NCBI GenBank assembly: GCA_946965045.2
Contig: OX337239.1
Coordinates: 2,604,001 to 2,668,000 of the forward strand
Length of the DNA stretch: 64,000 nucleotides
Reading direction: 5' to 3'
Source of the DNA: Epithemia pelagica
Lineage: Eukaryota > Bacillariophyta > Bacillariophyceae > Surirellales > Surirellaceae
Shown here: positions 39,129 through 50,522 of the stretch, in pieces
Numbering within the stretch: position 1 is the stretch's first letter
How the letters are laid out: every line of letters starts with the position of its first letter
Translations under genes and position numbers: made by a program
Notes under the pieces: generated by a model
Database searches by the model: none
The model's input: only the letters and a program-made list of their open reading frames with translations
What the model was told of the DNA's origin: nothing

Positions 39129-42100
39129 ATGGCGACTATTTTGGAAGATGTCGATATTTGCGTAACGTGCATTTCCGATCAACCACCACAATTGCCCTTG
39201 CGGGAAGAATTGCCAAGTTTGGGAGTCGAGGTCGTCTACCGGGCCAAGGGACAAGGAGTCAAAGCCAGTCAACAAGAGGTGCGGGAAAAAGTGCAACACT
39301 ATCGCCAACAGGAAACCACGCAGGATTTGACACCCACGCCCATTACGCACGCCTTGTTTGGATCACCCAACCTCAAACACATTCGAGCCAAACTAGCCGA
39401 ACGGAAACGAACCGAACGCATGCTCAAGGTTCCACATGCCTTGACCTATGAATCCTATACGGCCGCCTCACCAACCATTCCCAACGAACCTCCCATGGCG
39501 AGCAATCACATTCGAACGCGGTCTGACGAGGCCAAACAGGAAAAGGACGAACAACGTGGTGGAGGAGGCAGCAATGAATCGCAGTCCTTGAGACAATCTC
39601 CTCCCACTCCGGAACACTTTTACCATGATCTTGATGATGGAGTGGTCGTGGATGCAGTCCTGGGAAACCACGTTCATCATCCTTCGACCGTATCTTCTAC
39701 GTCTTCTTACTCGCATCAAGGTCGTGTTCGCGAGGAGGAGGACAAGACCTTATCGACACCCCCACCCGACAATGCAACCATCTCCACCACCACGACACCT
39801 CCGGATCCATTGCACAAGGACGATATGAGGGCGGCTGTGGTGGCCCCCGTGACGTCTCCCACTCTTCCCGACACTCCGACACGCATGCGGAAACACCGCA
39901 ACCACCAGTCCCCCTCCTCCCCGTCGCGCAAACACCAACCAGCTCAAGCACATGCCCGTATACCCTCTCCGAATCATCCGGTACTCCGCGCCGCCACGGC
40001 CACTCGAGCCACGGGCGCTCCGAACCAGCTGGTTCCAACCCACGAAACCGGCAACCCAACGACACCAACTCTTCCAGTCTCCACTCCCAATTTGGACCAT
40101 GACCAGATTGGGAACCAGAACACCAGCGACATCCAGAATGACAAGAGTGGTCCCACCAACAGCACTGGCGCAGCAACAGGAATGTTCCATCAGTACTATC
40201 CCATGGCCGAAGAGTTGCTGTGTCCGGCCATGAGGACTACAGAATTGCGTCCGAAACAGGTTCCCGAATCTTCCTCCAACAACAATGATCCAAGTACCAA
40301 CCTGCCAAACTTTTCCAATTTCACCAACAACAACTGCCAATCTGATTTCACCAACACCAACTGTCAAGCGCCCCAGGACGACGAGGAAATGATGGATCTG
40401 TTGCAGGCCGCCGCGAGTTCCTTGACAAGTTTTGGATCTTGGTGCAATCCCATTCCCAACCAGGGTCCCAATGGCCTGGACTCTCCCAAAATCTTGCAAA
40501 CACCGATGGGAAATCACTACATGGCTCCCATATCCCCCGAAGGACTGGAGCTCCCTAACTCTCCCTCGGCACTGGAAACAAACCCGGAGACAGAATCACG
40601 TTACGATCAGTTGTATGCGGCACCTGTCGACACTTTTAATGCAGGAAATGCCAAACGAGCAGTTCCCCTTGTAACGCATCTACCTCCCCCTCCTCCGCCT
40701 CCCCCGCCGCCTCCACAACAACAAAAACAAGAGCCGAACAAGGAACAACATCAAGATTCGTTGTCTGTCCAAAAAGCAGACAAACCGGAGACAAAGCGAC
40801 TGACGCAGATTGGACCACAACCAAAACCAAACGAGAAATTACCACCGTGGTTGAACTCCATGTCATCTTCTCCGTTATTTATTGCAGCCAAACAAAAGCA
40901 TCTTCAGCAACAACAAAAACAACAACAAGAAGAGCAAAAGGGACGAGAGAAAGAAGAAGCGCAACAGGAACAGGAACAACCAGAAGAGGAAGGGTCCAAA
41001 CACCCACAATCGCTTGCCACAGAAAAAGACACTCAGCGACACCAAGGAAAACCAGACAAACTTCCCAGAAAATGGCCTCCCCCGTCGTTTACAGCACAAA
41101 CGACAGATACCTCGACATCGGCATTAGCCGCAACCCTGAAAAACACTCGCTGTCATCGTCCTTCTCAAGACCAAGCAGATGCAAACAAGCGAAGTGTTTC
41201 ATCGCTTTTTGTTCAGAAACTACAAACGGACAAGGCACTGGAGAAGGACCAGCTGGCAGGAAAAGGCCACATGGAAAAGGAGAAAAAGACATGGAAGAAA
41301 AAGGAAGGTATAAGCTACCCAATATTTCAACCCCTAAAGAATATCTCCTCAACCAACAGGGCAAGTGCCAAGGGACCTGGTAAAATTGCGTCGGACACAT
41401 CTCCTCTTAACAACAACAGAACGACGACACAAACCCCTCCTCCTATTAAAAGGACGACGACACAAACTCCTTCTCCTAATAACCGGACAATTACATCAAG
41501 TGTGGAGCCCTTGTACAGCGAAAAATCGCTAGCTTCAAAGGACAATGAGGACAATGCTCTCCCGAGCAGCTCGGCACCACCATCCGTATCACCATCCACA
41601 TGGAAGTCACGTCGCATTGTGACGACGCAGTCGAAACGAAATCCAGAAGAAGAGAAAGAAGAAAAAGAACTCGATTTGCAAGGACAAAACCAACAGCAGC
41701 CAGTCGAAACTAAGACACCTTCCAATGAGCAATCCCCAAAGGAATCGACACCCCGGTCGCCATCTGGGACTCCTGCCACGGAACCTGACAGCGTTTCCCC
41801 CGTCCAATTTCAAAAGGTAGCTGTCGGGTTTAACCCGATCGCTTGTCCCACGAGAAACAAGGCTTCTCGCGAAAAGCTTTCGTTACGCGAATTGCTTGCT
41901 CGCGATCGAGCACCCCGAGGGACTCCCGCGACACCAGTACCATCCCCTCCCGATGCTTCGTCCGTACCGTGGGGACAACAACAACTTCGGTCACCACAGC
42001 CTCAACCGAAGCAATCTCCTCTCTCTCTATCGGAACCTTCCTTTTCTTCGGCCTCTCCATCACCGCTCCGTGCTCCAGGGAATGCAACACAATCAACTCC

Positions 42101-43016
42101 TCCCAGTGCCAATGCGGCGGTGGTTCCATTGAAAATCTCTGCTTCATTTGGTTCCCGAGTATCGCACCATTTCTTGTCACCCGAGACAAAGGAGGGTGAC
42201 AACACAGAATCATCACCATCCTCTTCTTTGGTTCCTCAAGAGGAGCAAGCGAATGCGAAACGAAAGTTGCACGGTCTTCTTCAACCCTCTTCCAGGACAG
42301 ACGAGCTTCCGAAGACTTCCCCGCGCACTGCAAGACTGTCTATCCCGACTCTCATCCCCGTAGAGGACGTCAAAGACAAGAGAAGAGAGGCAAAAAGAAA
42401 CTATGGACGAGCCAATCTTTCGCCAACCAACAGCGTCCAAACGACCATCAACACGAAACCAGAGTCACCAATGACAACAACAACAACCAACTCCCTTTCC
42501 AAGTCTCCCCTTGTGACATTTCATGAAGCCAAAAAGACAAGTGGTAGCATGCCCCATTCTCCTCCAAGTTCTCCTCTGTCGTCGTCCCGGTACATGAGCA
42601 ATAAGTACCGGGCCAAACCCATGTACGACGGAGACAGTCAACACCACCATGTCCCCGCACTGGTGAATGGTGGGCGTGGCAAGGCAGCATGGACTCCCAC
42701 TCCATCTCCCACACCTACGGCCGCCAGTACACCCGACCGTACATCTTCGACGTCATCCTCATTGGTCCTGACGACAGTTTCCTCCTCACATGCACCACCC
42801 TCTGTCGTAGAAGGTGCGCCACTAACAAAGGCCTCCACTCATCCTACCGTGTTGGAGGAGGGACGACCAGCACCGGCACAACTAGAAGCGTCATCCTCAG
42901 TCAACAAAACAGGCGATTCTCTTGCCCCTCTTTCAGCTACTACCAAAGGACCCCTTCCTCGTCGGTCGCCTGGTCGAGTGGCCCGCATGGTGGAATTGTA
43001 TTCCAAAGGCCAGTGA
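39129..43016 (+). CDS. Large disordered Pro/Ser/Gln-rich protein, 1,295 residues
   Basis: I chose ATG 39129 (MATILEDVDICVTCISDQPP); the frame is open 96 bases further but without a better start. The first 130 residues look the most ordered, with PITHALFGSPNLKHIRAKLA followed by ERKRTERMLKVPHALTYES. The rest is low complexity, rich in Pro, Ser, Thr, Gln and Lys. A Pro12 run lies at about 40685-40715, a Gln/Glu/Lys coiled stretch at about 40890-41000, and many SP/TP pairs could be phosphorylation sites. The end is basic (RRSPGRVARMVELYSKGQ). There is no membrane segment. No known family is recognised; it could be a scaffold or regulatory protein. The single 3.9-kb frame without a stop argues strongly for a real gene. 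Confidence 0.7.
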   Translation: MATILEDVDICVTCISDQPPQLPLREELPSLGVEVVYRAKGQGVKASQQEVREKVQHYRQQETTQDLTPTPITHALFGSPNLKHIRAKLAERKRTERMLKVPHALTYESYTAASPTIPNEPPMASNHIRTRSDEAKQEKDEQRGGGGSNESQSLRQSPPTPEHFYHDLDDGVVVDAVLGNHVHHPSTVSSTSSYSHQGRVREEEDKTLSTPPPDNATISTTTTPPDPLHKDDMRAAVVAPVTSPTLPDTPTRMRKHRNHQSPSSPSRKHQPAQAHARIPSPNHPVLRAATATRATGAPNQLVPTHETGNPTTPTLPVSTPNLDHDQIGNQNTSDIQNDKSGPTNSTGAATGMFHQYYPMAEELLCPAMRTTELRPKQVPESSSNNNDPSTNLPNFSNFTNNNCQSDFTNTNCQAPQDDEEMMDLLQAAASSLTSFGSWCNPIPNQGPNGLDSPKILQTPMGNHYMAPISPEGLELPNSPSALETNPETESRYDQLYAAPVDTFNAGNAKRAVPLVTHLPPPPPPPPPPPQQQKQEPNKEQHQDSLSVQKADKPETKRLTQIGPQPKPNEKLPPWLNSMSSSPLFIAAKQKHLQQQQKQQQEEQKGREKEEAQQEQEQPEEEGSKHPQSLATEKDTQRHQGKPDKLPRKWPPPSFTAQTTDTSTSALAATLKNTRCHRPSQDQADANKRSVSSLFVQKLQTDKALEKDQLAGKGHMEKEKKTWKKKEGISYPIFQPLKNISSTNRASAKGPGKIASDTSPLNNNRTTTQTPPPIKRTTTQTPSPNNRTITSSVEPLYSEKSLASKDNEDNALPSSSAPPSVSPSTWKSRRIVTTQSKRNPEEEKEEKELDLQGQNQQQPVETKTPSNEQSPKESTPRSPSGTPATEPDSVSPVQFQKVAVGFNPIACPTRNKASREKLSLRELLARDRAPRGTPATPVPSPPDASSVPWGQQQLRSPQPQPKQSPLSLSEPSFSSASPSPLRAPGNATQSTPPSANAAVVPLKISASFGSRVSHHFLSPETKEGDNTESSPSSSLVPQEEQANAKRKLHGLLQPSSRTDELPKTSPRTARLSIPTLIPVEDVKDKRREAKRNYGRANLSPTNSVQTTINTKPESPMTTTTTNSLSKSPLVTFHEAKKTSGSMPHSPPSSPLSSSRYMSNKYRAKPMYDGDSQHHHVPALVNGGRGKAAWTPTPSPTPTAASTPDRTSSTSSSLVLTTVSSSHAPPSVVEGAPLTKASTHPTVLEEGRPAPAQLEASSSVNKTGDSLAPLSATTKGPLPRRSPGRVARMVELYSKGQ

Positions 43017-44401
43017 CCACGGAACAATGAAATTTCTTGTCAACCTACTAGTTCACATTAGTTTGTTGTGGAATTCTGGAGCTATCAGTGTTGGGAGATT
43101 GTAGGCCTGTCACACTGGACAACAACATAGTCCATCGCTTGCATCGGTTTGAATAGTTTTTTTTGTGCGACACAGGAACCGTTCCGCACACACAGATAGA
43201 TCAACGTAATCGCCATGTTATGTACAGGAATAGGTCGTTGTGATTGTCAGGGATGAGTCTGTGTGGTAGGAAAGATGGAAAGATGTGTCCTGCAACTTCC
43301 GGTAATGGACTCAAAACGTACGAAATCTTCCTACTTCTCAGAGTATCGTCACGATAAAACAACCGTTTTCATATTGCGTTATCACACACCAATAGCTCTG
43401 ATATGATCATATTAGATACAGATTCTTTTGATATGAGGCAAGCATCCCGAGTCACGGATGTCGGGGGACATTGTAGATGTCTTTTGATGTCTTTTGATGT
43501 CTTTTGATGTCGTTTGATGTCGTTTGATGTCGTTTGATGTCGTTTGATGTTTTTATCGCCAAAGAAGCTCTACTCTCCAGCCGTTGGTATTCTCCAACAG
43601 AAAACACACGACTTGTTGACGACAGGCCCATCGCTGAATCAACTGAATGAGCACCGCTTGATTTTGACTCAAACCATGTTTGCGCGCGAGCCCGAAACGA
43701 CATCAAACGACATCAAACGACATCAAACGACATCAAACAACATCAAACGACATCCCTCACGACATCAAACAACATCCCTCACGACATTCCCGTTTGTTCC
43801 ATACTAGAGAGATTGGGAAACCATACTCTATGGCTTCATTATACGTATTTTGTAATAATATCGATCCTTTGTCGAAGAAGTTCTTGGTCTTGTACTCTGG
43901 GTATTGCTAGCGGATATGGGACTCACGGGTAGTTACCGGAAGTTGCTGCCTACTCTACTAGAGGGCTCAAGCAGATGCTACCCACATAGCAATTGCTTCC
44001 AAACACACAAACCAAACCGCTAGGGCGTCATGATAGCGACGAGTATCCACTCTCGAGCGCATCCACCTTACTTAAAGTCAATGATACTAATAGTTCGACA
44101 ACCTTTTTCCCGATGAGTTGTCATGACCGCACCAAAGTCACAGCACAGGATTTAATTGGCAACCTATGCAACAACGCAATAGATCCAAAGGACGCAAGAG
44201 ATAAAAGAGGTTCGTCTCGGTTGAGGATATCGATCGGAATCAGTCTCCCTTTCTCTGTCTTTGTTTCGATCGAGGTGGAACTTTGATCTTTGTTGGAAAC
44301 GTTGGTTTTCGCAGAGTCCTTTGCATATATTCTCTTGCGGTCATTTTCCTTGTTTGTTGCTGTCGGTGGGAAACAACACGTCTTGAGTTTGGGAAAGCAC
44401 C
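43017..44401. other. Intergenic with decamer arrays, promoter side of coatomer alpha
   Basis: No gene is seen besides the repeat arrays at 43471-43790. Frames that read NDIKRHQTTS over and over are translations of the repeat. The last few hundred bases before 44402 should be the coatomer alpha promoter and leader. Confidence 0.5.
43471..43790. repeat. Two inverted arrays of a 10-bp repeat around a 145-bp spacer
   Basis: The left array (43471-43550) is eight tandem copies of CTTTTGATGT or CGTTTGATGT. The right array (about 43695-43790) is the same unit in the opposite direction, ACATCAAACG, with some units changed to ACATCCCTCACG. A transcript through both could fold into a long hairpin, and the DNA could extrude a cruciform. 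Confidence 0.95.
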
Positions 44402-47400
44402 ATGTTGACAAAGTTTGAAAGTAAATCAGCCCGAGTCAAAGGATTGGCCTTTCATCCAGTCCGTCCTTGGGTTTGTGCTTCCCTGCACAATGGTGTTATT
44501 CAACTGTACGTAACAACAACAACACATGCATTTTTGAATGTTGTGGTTTCGGGAAGGTTTGCGATTTGTGCATGTTGAATCTGCTGAGACCTGCTGTGAG
44601 AGAAGCAGAAATTACGGCAACGGTGTAACGCTTGCTATCGACAAACCTTTCCTTCTCGCATCGGCATTGGAAGGAATTTGCGGTACATCGGCATTCTTCT
44701 TCCTTCGCTTTCTCATTTCTCACCATGGATTGAATGCTCTTGTCGTTTTCAATGTTTTACAGATGGGACTACCGTGTAGGAACAGTGATTGATCGTTTCG
44801 AGGAACACGATGGACCTGTTCGGGGAGTTGATTTTCATATGACCGAACCCTTGCTTGTGAGTGGGGGCGATGACTACAAAATCAAGGTGTGGGATTACAA
44901 GCTCCGTCGTTGTTTGTTCACGCTCTTGGGTCATTTGGATTACATCCGGACGGTACAATTTCATCCCAATACAGCACAATTTCCCTGGATCTTGAGTGCC
45001 AGTGACGATCAGACCTTAAGGTTGTGGGATTTTGCCAAGCGTACCTGTTTGTCCGTATTGACAGGTCACAATCATTATGTCATGTGTGCCGCCTTCCATC
45101 CTACCGATGATTTGATTGTTTCGGCTTCATTGGATCAAACGGTGCGTGTATGGGATGCCACTGGATTGCGCAAGAAGCAGCTCGGTGAAGGAGGCATGGC
45201 CGGTGGGCCGCCCTCCTCGGCCGACCTTCTCATGGGAGGTGCGGGAGGACAGGGGCTGCAAATGTCTTCTGGTAGCAGCGATCCCCGCCAGCGTCAACAG
45301 CAAGGTCTCAATGTTCAAGCGGAATTGTTTGGTACCAATGATGTCGTCGTCAAGTACGTGTTGGAGGGCCATGATCGCGGTGTCAATTGGGCCTGTTTCC
45401 ATCCCACCCTGCCGTTGTTGGCTTCGGCTGCCGATGATCGTCAAGTCAAACTTTGGCGAATGTCTGAAACCAAGGCATGGGAAGTTGACACATTGCGCGG
45501 ACACGCCAACAACGTAAGCTCCTGTTTGTTTCATCCCAAACATGAACTGGTCGTGAGTAACAGTGAAGATCGATCCATTCGCGTGTGGGATGTCAACAAA
45601 CGCGTGGGAGTGCAAACCTTTCGACGAGAAGGGGATCGCTTCTGGATTTTGGCTGCCCACAAGACGCAAAATTTGTTGGCCGCCGGACATGATTCTGGTA
45701 TGCTCGTGTTCAAGCTCGAGCGGGAGCGACCGGCCTCTTGCCACGGACCATCCCCTGGTATGCTTTATTATGTGCGTGGTCGAGAATTATTCTTACACGA
45801 TGCTTCGCGGAGCAGTTCCGGAGTGGATGTCCCGGTAACCAGTTTGCGTCGTATGGGAACACAAGCGCAAACAGATGGCATTGGCAGTGCTCCACGCTTC
45901 CTCACGTACAACGATCATAACCCATCCGAAGGCAACATCTTGGTTACATCGGATGTGGATGGAGGATCCTATGAACTCGTGACTTTTTCCTTGACAAATG
46001 CAAGTGGTAGTGTGACCGATGGAAAGCGGGGTACTTGTTTGGGACCTGGTGTCTTTCTGGGACGCAATCGATTTGCGGTATTGGATCGACAGCGACAAAT
46101 CGTTATCAAGAATTTACAAAATGAAACTACCAAACGCGTCCCACCTCCCATTCCCACAGTCGATGGATTGTTGGACGGCGGAGCTTCGGGTCGTATTTTG
46201 TTACGAGCGGATGACCGTGCTTTGTTGTTTGAAGTACAAAGTCGACGTGTATTGGGAGAATTGTCAGCACCCAAGATCAAGAGTGTCGTGTGGAGTCCGG
46301 ATGGAAGCAAGGTGGCCATTTTGTGCAAATATGGTGTCGTAATTGCGGACAAGCAACTTGAGCAGCTTTGTTCTATTAGTGACAATGTCCGTATCAAGAG
46401 CGGGTGCTGGGATGTCAGTCCCACTGGTGGGACGGCTTCTCAGTTGTTTATCTACACCACCCTGCATCATGTCAAGTATTGTTTGCCTACAGGCGATACG
46501 GGCACCATCCGCACCCTCGATCAGCCGATTTATGCCATGCGTGTTGTCCAAGATCAGTTGTTTGGTTTGGACCGAGAAGCACGACCTCGTACATTGCGCA
46601 TGGATGCTACCGAGGCGCGATTCAAACTGGCGTTGGCTCAAAAGAAGTATGCAAAGGTCATGCACATGGTTCAGAATTCCCGGCTTTGTGGACGGGCCAT
46701 TGTCGCCTACCTCCAATCCAAGGGTTTCCCCGAAGTTGCCTTGCATTTTGTCAAGGAACCCAAAACACGATTCCGCTTGGCCTTGGCATGCGGAAACATT
46801 GAAGCAGCCATGGAATCAGCCTTTGCGCTGGAGCAGCAGCAACAACAACAACAGCAAGAAGGTGCCACGGCCACAGTGAATCGCGATGTGTGGGGCGAGC
46901 TGGGTAGCGAAGCCTTGCGTCAAGGCAATCATCAAGTGGTGGAAATGAGCTATCAACGCACGAAAGACTTCGATCGTTTGTCCTTCTTGTACCTGATCAC
47001 TGGCGATTCCGAAAAACTCAAGAAAATGCTCAAAATTAGTCAGTTGCGGCAAGATATTATGGGGCGGTATCACAATGCTCTCCTTTTGGGAAATGCACAA
47101 GAACGAGTTCAAGTATTGGAAGAATCTGGCAATTATGCCCTTGCCTACTTGTGTGCCACTATGCATGGATTAGACGAGGATGCGGAACGTATCAAGATCA
47201 CTATGGAAACCAACAAGGTCTCTGTTGATGGCTTGTTGGAAAAATTGTCGTCGGAACCACGTCATTCGCAATGCTTGTTGCAGCCTCCTACACCGATTGT
47301 TCGATCTGAAAATTGGCCGATTCTGAATGTCCCTAAAACTACCTTGGAAGATTTGTCCTCAGCCGATCCTGGTGGCGCCGAAGATGATGAAGGTGCACAT

Positions 47401-48639
47401 ACAGCGGCAGCGGCTGGAACCGATCTTAGCAATCCGGCCGGTGTGGATGACTGGGGTGGCATGGATGATATGGAAGGCAAAGACGCAACCGGTACAGGTG
47501 TTGGAACCGGTGCGGCAGCTGCAGCGGCAGCAGACTTTGACTTTGAAGACAATGATGATCTGGGTGATTGGGGAGACGAAGACGATGATTTCGGAGATCT
47601 TGGTGATGATACAGCGGGAGCGAACGACGAAAAGGTGGACGAGATGGCCGTCATGCAACAAGTTGGAGACGATGTAGGTGATTTCACCATGCCAGTTGCC
47701 GGGCGACCACCCGCTGCATGCTGGGCCGCCAATTCCTCCCACTCGGCTGATCATATGGCTGCCGGGTTGGCGTCTTCAGCACTTCAACTGTTGCATCGAC
47801 AGATCGCAGCCAGTGATTTCAGTGTTTTGAAGCCCAATATGTTGAATTGCTACTTGGGAAGCATGACTAGTCTACCTGGAATTCCGGGTAGCCCTAGTCT
47901 TTCAATTCCGTTGCAACGTAATGATGCTGCAGGCCCACCTGGCAATGATTCATTGCCTCGTCCACCGATTCAATTGTCGAATTTAGTCACAACGTTGCGA
48001 AATGGGTACCGTTTCTTCCAGGGTGGTAAATTCAATGATTCCAAGGCTGCCTTTCTCCAGGTTCTTTGGGAAATTCCATTGGTGGTTACTGCAAACCGTG
48101 CTGAAGCGAATGAGATGAAGGAACTCGTATCCATCTGCCGTGAGTATATCACTGCGATTCGTATCAAAGCCGCCATGGCCGAAGCAGCGAACGACCCCGT
48201 CCGTGCGACAGAACTTTCGGCGTACTTCACACATTGTCAATTGCAACCAGTGCACCTGTTATTGGCTCTTCGTGCAGCCATGGGCACAGCCTTCAAGCAC
48301 AAGAACTACATTACGGCTGCTGGGTTTGCCCGTCGTTTGTTGGAGTTACCAGATGTAGCGAGTGAGAAGAATTCCGAATTGCGATCGAAGGCCACGAAAG
48401 TGTTGCAAAAGTCAGAACAGATGGCCCGCAATGAACATACGGAATTGAAATACGATGAAACAAAGACCTTTGTGTTGGATTGTCAAACACTGTTTCCTCT
48501 TTACGATAAGGATGACAAGGTCAATTGTCCCTTCTGTGGATCTGCGTATGGAAACACGGAGGCCAAGTCTAATCAATTGTGTGATACTTGTGGCTTGTCG
48601 GCGGTTGGTGTCCAAACGATTGGTTTGGTTACTGGGTGA
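44402..48639 (+). CDS. COPA: Coatomer subunit alpha (alpha-COP)
   Basis: The exons are 44402-44505 and 44763-48639. The intron (44506-44762) splits a Leu codon and starts GTACGT. The 1,326-residue product begins [20 protein letters not shown] and crosses the splice with GVIQLWDYRVG, the conserved start of alpha-COP. WD40 repeats fill the first 330 residues ([62 protein letters not shown]). A second propeller-like and helical region follows. An acidic linker (about 47380-47650) leads to the C-terminal domain that ends in [12 protein letters not shown] and [10 protein letters not shown], a four-Cys pair. The protein coats COPI vesicles that return cargo from Golgi to ER and binds dilysine signals through its WD40 part. 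Length is slightly above the usual 1,200. Gln and Ala runs explain some of this. No lesion is seen. Confidence 0.97.
44506..44762 (+). other. COPA: Intron of coatomer alpha (257 nt)
   Basis: GTACGTAAC donor and TGTTTTACAG acceptor; removal joins GVIQL to WDYRVG in frame, matching the conserved family sequence. Confidence 0.9.
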
Positions 48640-49498
48640 AACCACCACGTGAGCTCATTGCTTCTATGGTCGTTACCCTCTCAGAGAAAAATAAAAATAA
48701 GCATTGAAAAGAGATGGGGGTATTAGAAAGTCAGTGACTCAAGTGTAATTCATAGTCACGCTTTTAAGCAGAACAGAAATGCTTATACTCATAAAAGTGT
48801 CTACTAGCAATACGTGTGAATCGGAGGAAGTGTGACAATATGGGGGGCCATAGCACCCACAGTCACCTTGTAAAAGTAGTTTGAGTGTTCGCAAGCTGCA
48901 AGTTCGCAACTAAATCAAGCCAAGCATCAAGAGGACTTTGGAGCGTCTTTTTTTTCAGGTTTACGTTTAACATCGCCCCCACTGCCAATAATCCTGAAGT
49001 AGAAATCTCAAGTGCTGGAGATACGATAGCTCTGTAAGACGCGAACTACTCTGAGAAATCATCCTGAATAGTGAACCATTCTTCAACCAGAAAGCAGGTC
49101 GTCCATACTCAAAGGCCATGATTATTTTCCTTGGCTGTTCATTTGACTTGGAACATCATGGACAAGGCCCATCACTCCACTTACGTGGTGTGCATTGTCG
49201 ACCATGTTCTGTCGCGGCTAGAAGAACGATGCGACTGCCCTCAGACAGTCGTATCAATTTATAATGTTCTAATCGTTTGTGTCCTTGAACGGTTTCATTT
49301 AAAGTTTGCCGCTTCTTCCCAAACCCACAACGATACCAGAAGTCACCACATTTGTCATACACTTTGAAAGCATATGATTCTTTGCCTGCATCGCAACAAG
49401 CATGTTTTCCAAACCCACTTTCAACCATGAATACTTCTTTCCAAGGCCCATATGCGGGCAGTACCTGTGCAAGTGGTGGATCAATGAATTGACTTGTG
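48640..49498. other. Intergenic, no gene supported
   Basis: This is the 3' flank of coatomer alpha. A minus-strand frame at 49156-49428 (MVESGFGKHACCDAGKESYA) has several Cys and aromatic residues and could be a small remnant of a coding sequence cut by the Copia insertion at 49503. I cannot identify it and do not call it as a gene. Confidence 0.4.
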
Positions 49499-49502
49499 TT
49501 AA
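49499..49502. repeat. Target-site duplication TTAA of the intact Copia, left
   Basis: TTAA precedes the left LTR and follows the right LTR (56383-56386). The site is AT-rich, but the match agrees with the LTR ends. Confidence 0.75.
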
Positions 49503-49656
49503 TAAGAAAGTATGTCTGTCGTACGTATGAAAATCGAGAAGATAGGGAGTAGTGACTCTGTAACCTATATTTTAGTTCACTTCTTTGTTTGGAATGACTT
49601 TTTGTACCCGTGCACCCATGACGGTGCCCCGTATGCCCAACGGACGGGTTTTCTTA
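49503..49656 (+). repeat. Left LTR of the intact Copia (154 bp)
   Basis: It begins TAAGAAA and ends TTTCTTA, an inverted pair, in place of TG...CA. It is identical to 56229-56382. Confidence 0.95.
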
Positions 49657-50522
49657 GTTTATCAGACCCAAACTGGTTGATAGCATGGAAGTAGACGGTC
49701 CAATGCCTGGACAGATGGCTGCGACCGTTGGCGTAATGCCCCAAGCCTATAAGGCAAACCGACAGAAATAACCCAACTGTCGGGGATCATTGGTTGACCT
49801 ATTGCACCTGTGAATGGGCTCGTGCAGGCACAATGATAATGGTACGTTACTATTGTTTGGCGCTACCGTTGTCTGCGAAAAGGTGCGCAGATTGGGGGAA
49901 TGGCGACGGTCTTCCCTACTGGATCCATCCCAGTGAACCAGATCCGCCATGGTTGCGGAATTCGAGATCGGAACGCATCCCAAAACCAGTTATATGTGTG
50001 ATTCGCATTTTACCCTGGGAAATGGTCCGGAGAATATTCCTGGGACCAGTCTTCTTGTGGATGAAATGGGGGCATGTGTCCGAAACAGCCTTCTCAACGG
50101 AAGGGGGGTACTCATTGTTGCACAGTGCTGAATTTTGGAATAAGTACAGTGTCGCATCGCAACCGTTTGGGACTTGTCTCACATTTTGCGGTTTGTTATC
50201 CCTCTGGCCGAGAGCACATGAGCTTAGCTCCATGTGAGGCCTCCCACTGCAGGACAAAATATACCTAGACGTGGTTCGGGTGTCTTGTGGAACCGACGAA
50301 AAGACTTTTCCGGGCTCCTATGTGGATCTAGCCAATTAGGGCCAAAGATCATGTGGGTTAGGTCTGGCACGACCGACTTTGAGCAACAATCAAGGATTGT
50401 GTGCAAGCCAGTAGTGGTTCTACGTAGGTAATGGATTAAAATCATGGCAAAACTCGTCTTGGAAACCTCACTTTTGAGGAAGTGTTTCAAGAAGTTAAGA
50501 GTTGATTGTTGTTTTGATTACC
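49657..50522 (+). promoter_or_regulatory. Leader of the intact Copia, with possible primer binding site
   Basis: These 866 bases lie between the left LTR and gag. Directly after the LTR, GTTTATCAGACC is similar to the TATCAGA seen in Copia primer sites that use initiator methionine tRNA; the match is partial. No protein-like frame is seen. The length leaves room for packaging and dimer signals. Confidence 0.5.

Noticed and set aside
43471..43790. Regular short repeats that might suggest a CRISPR-like array
   Set aside because: The units are 10 bases, directly abutting, with no unique spacers and in two orientations; the genome is eukaryotic.
43544..43910. Frames reading NDIKRHQTTS repeatedly
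   Set aside because: These are direct translations of the decamer array with no other support.
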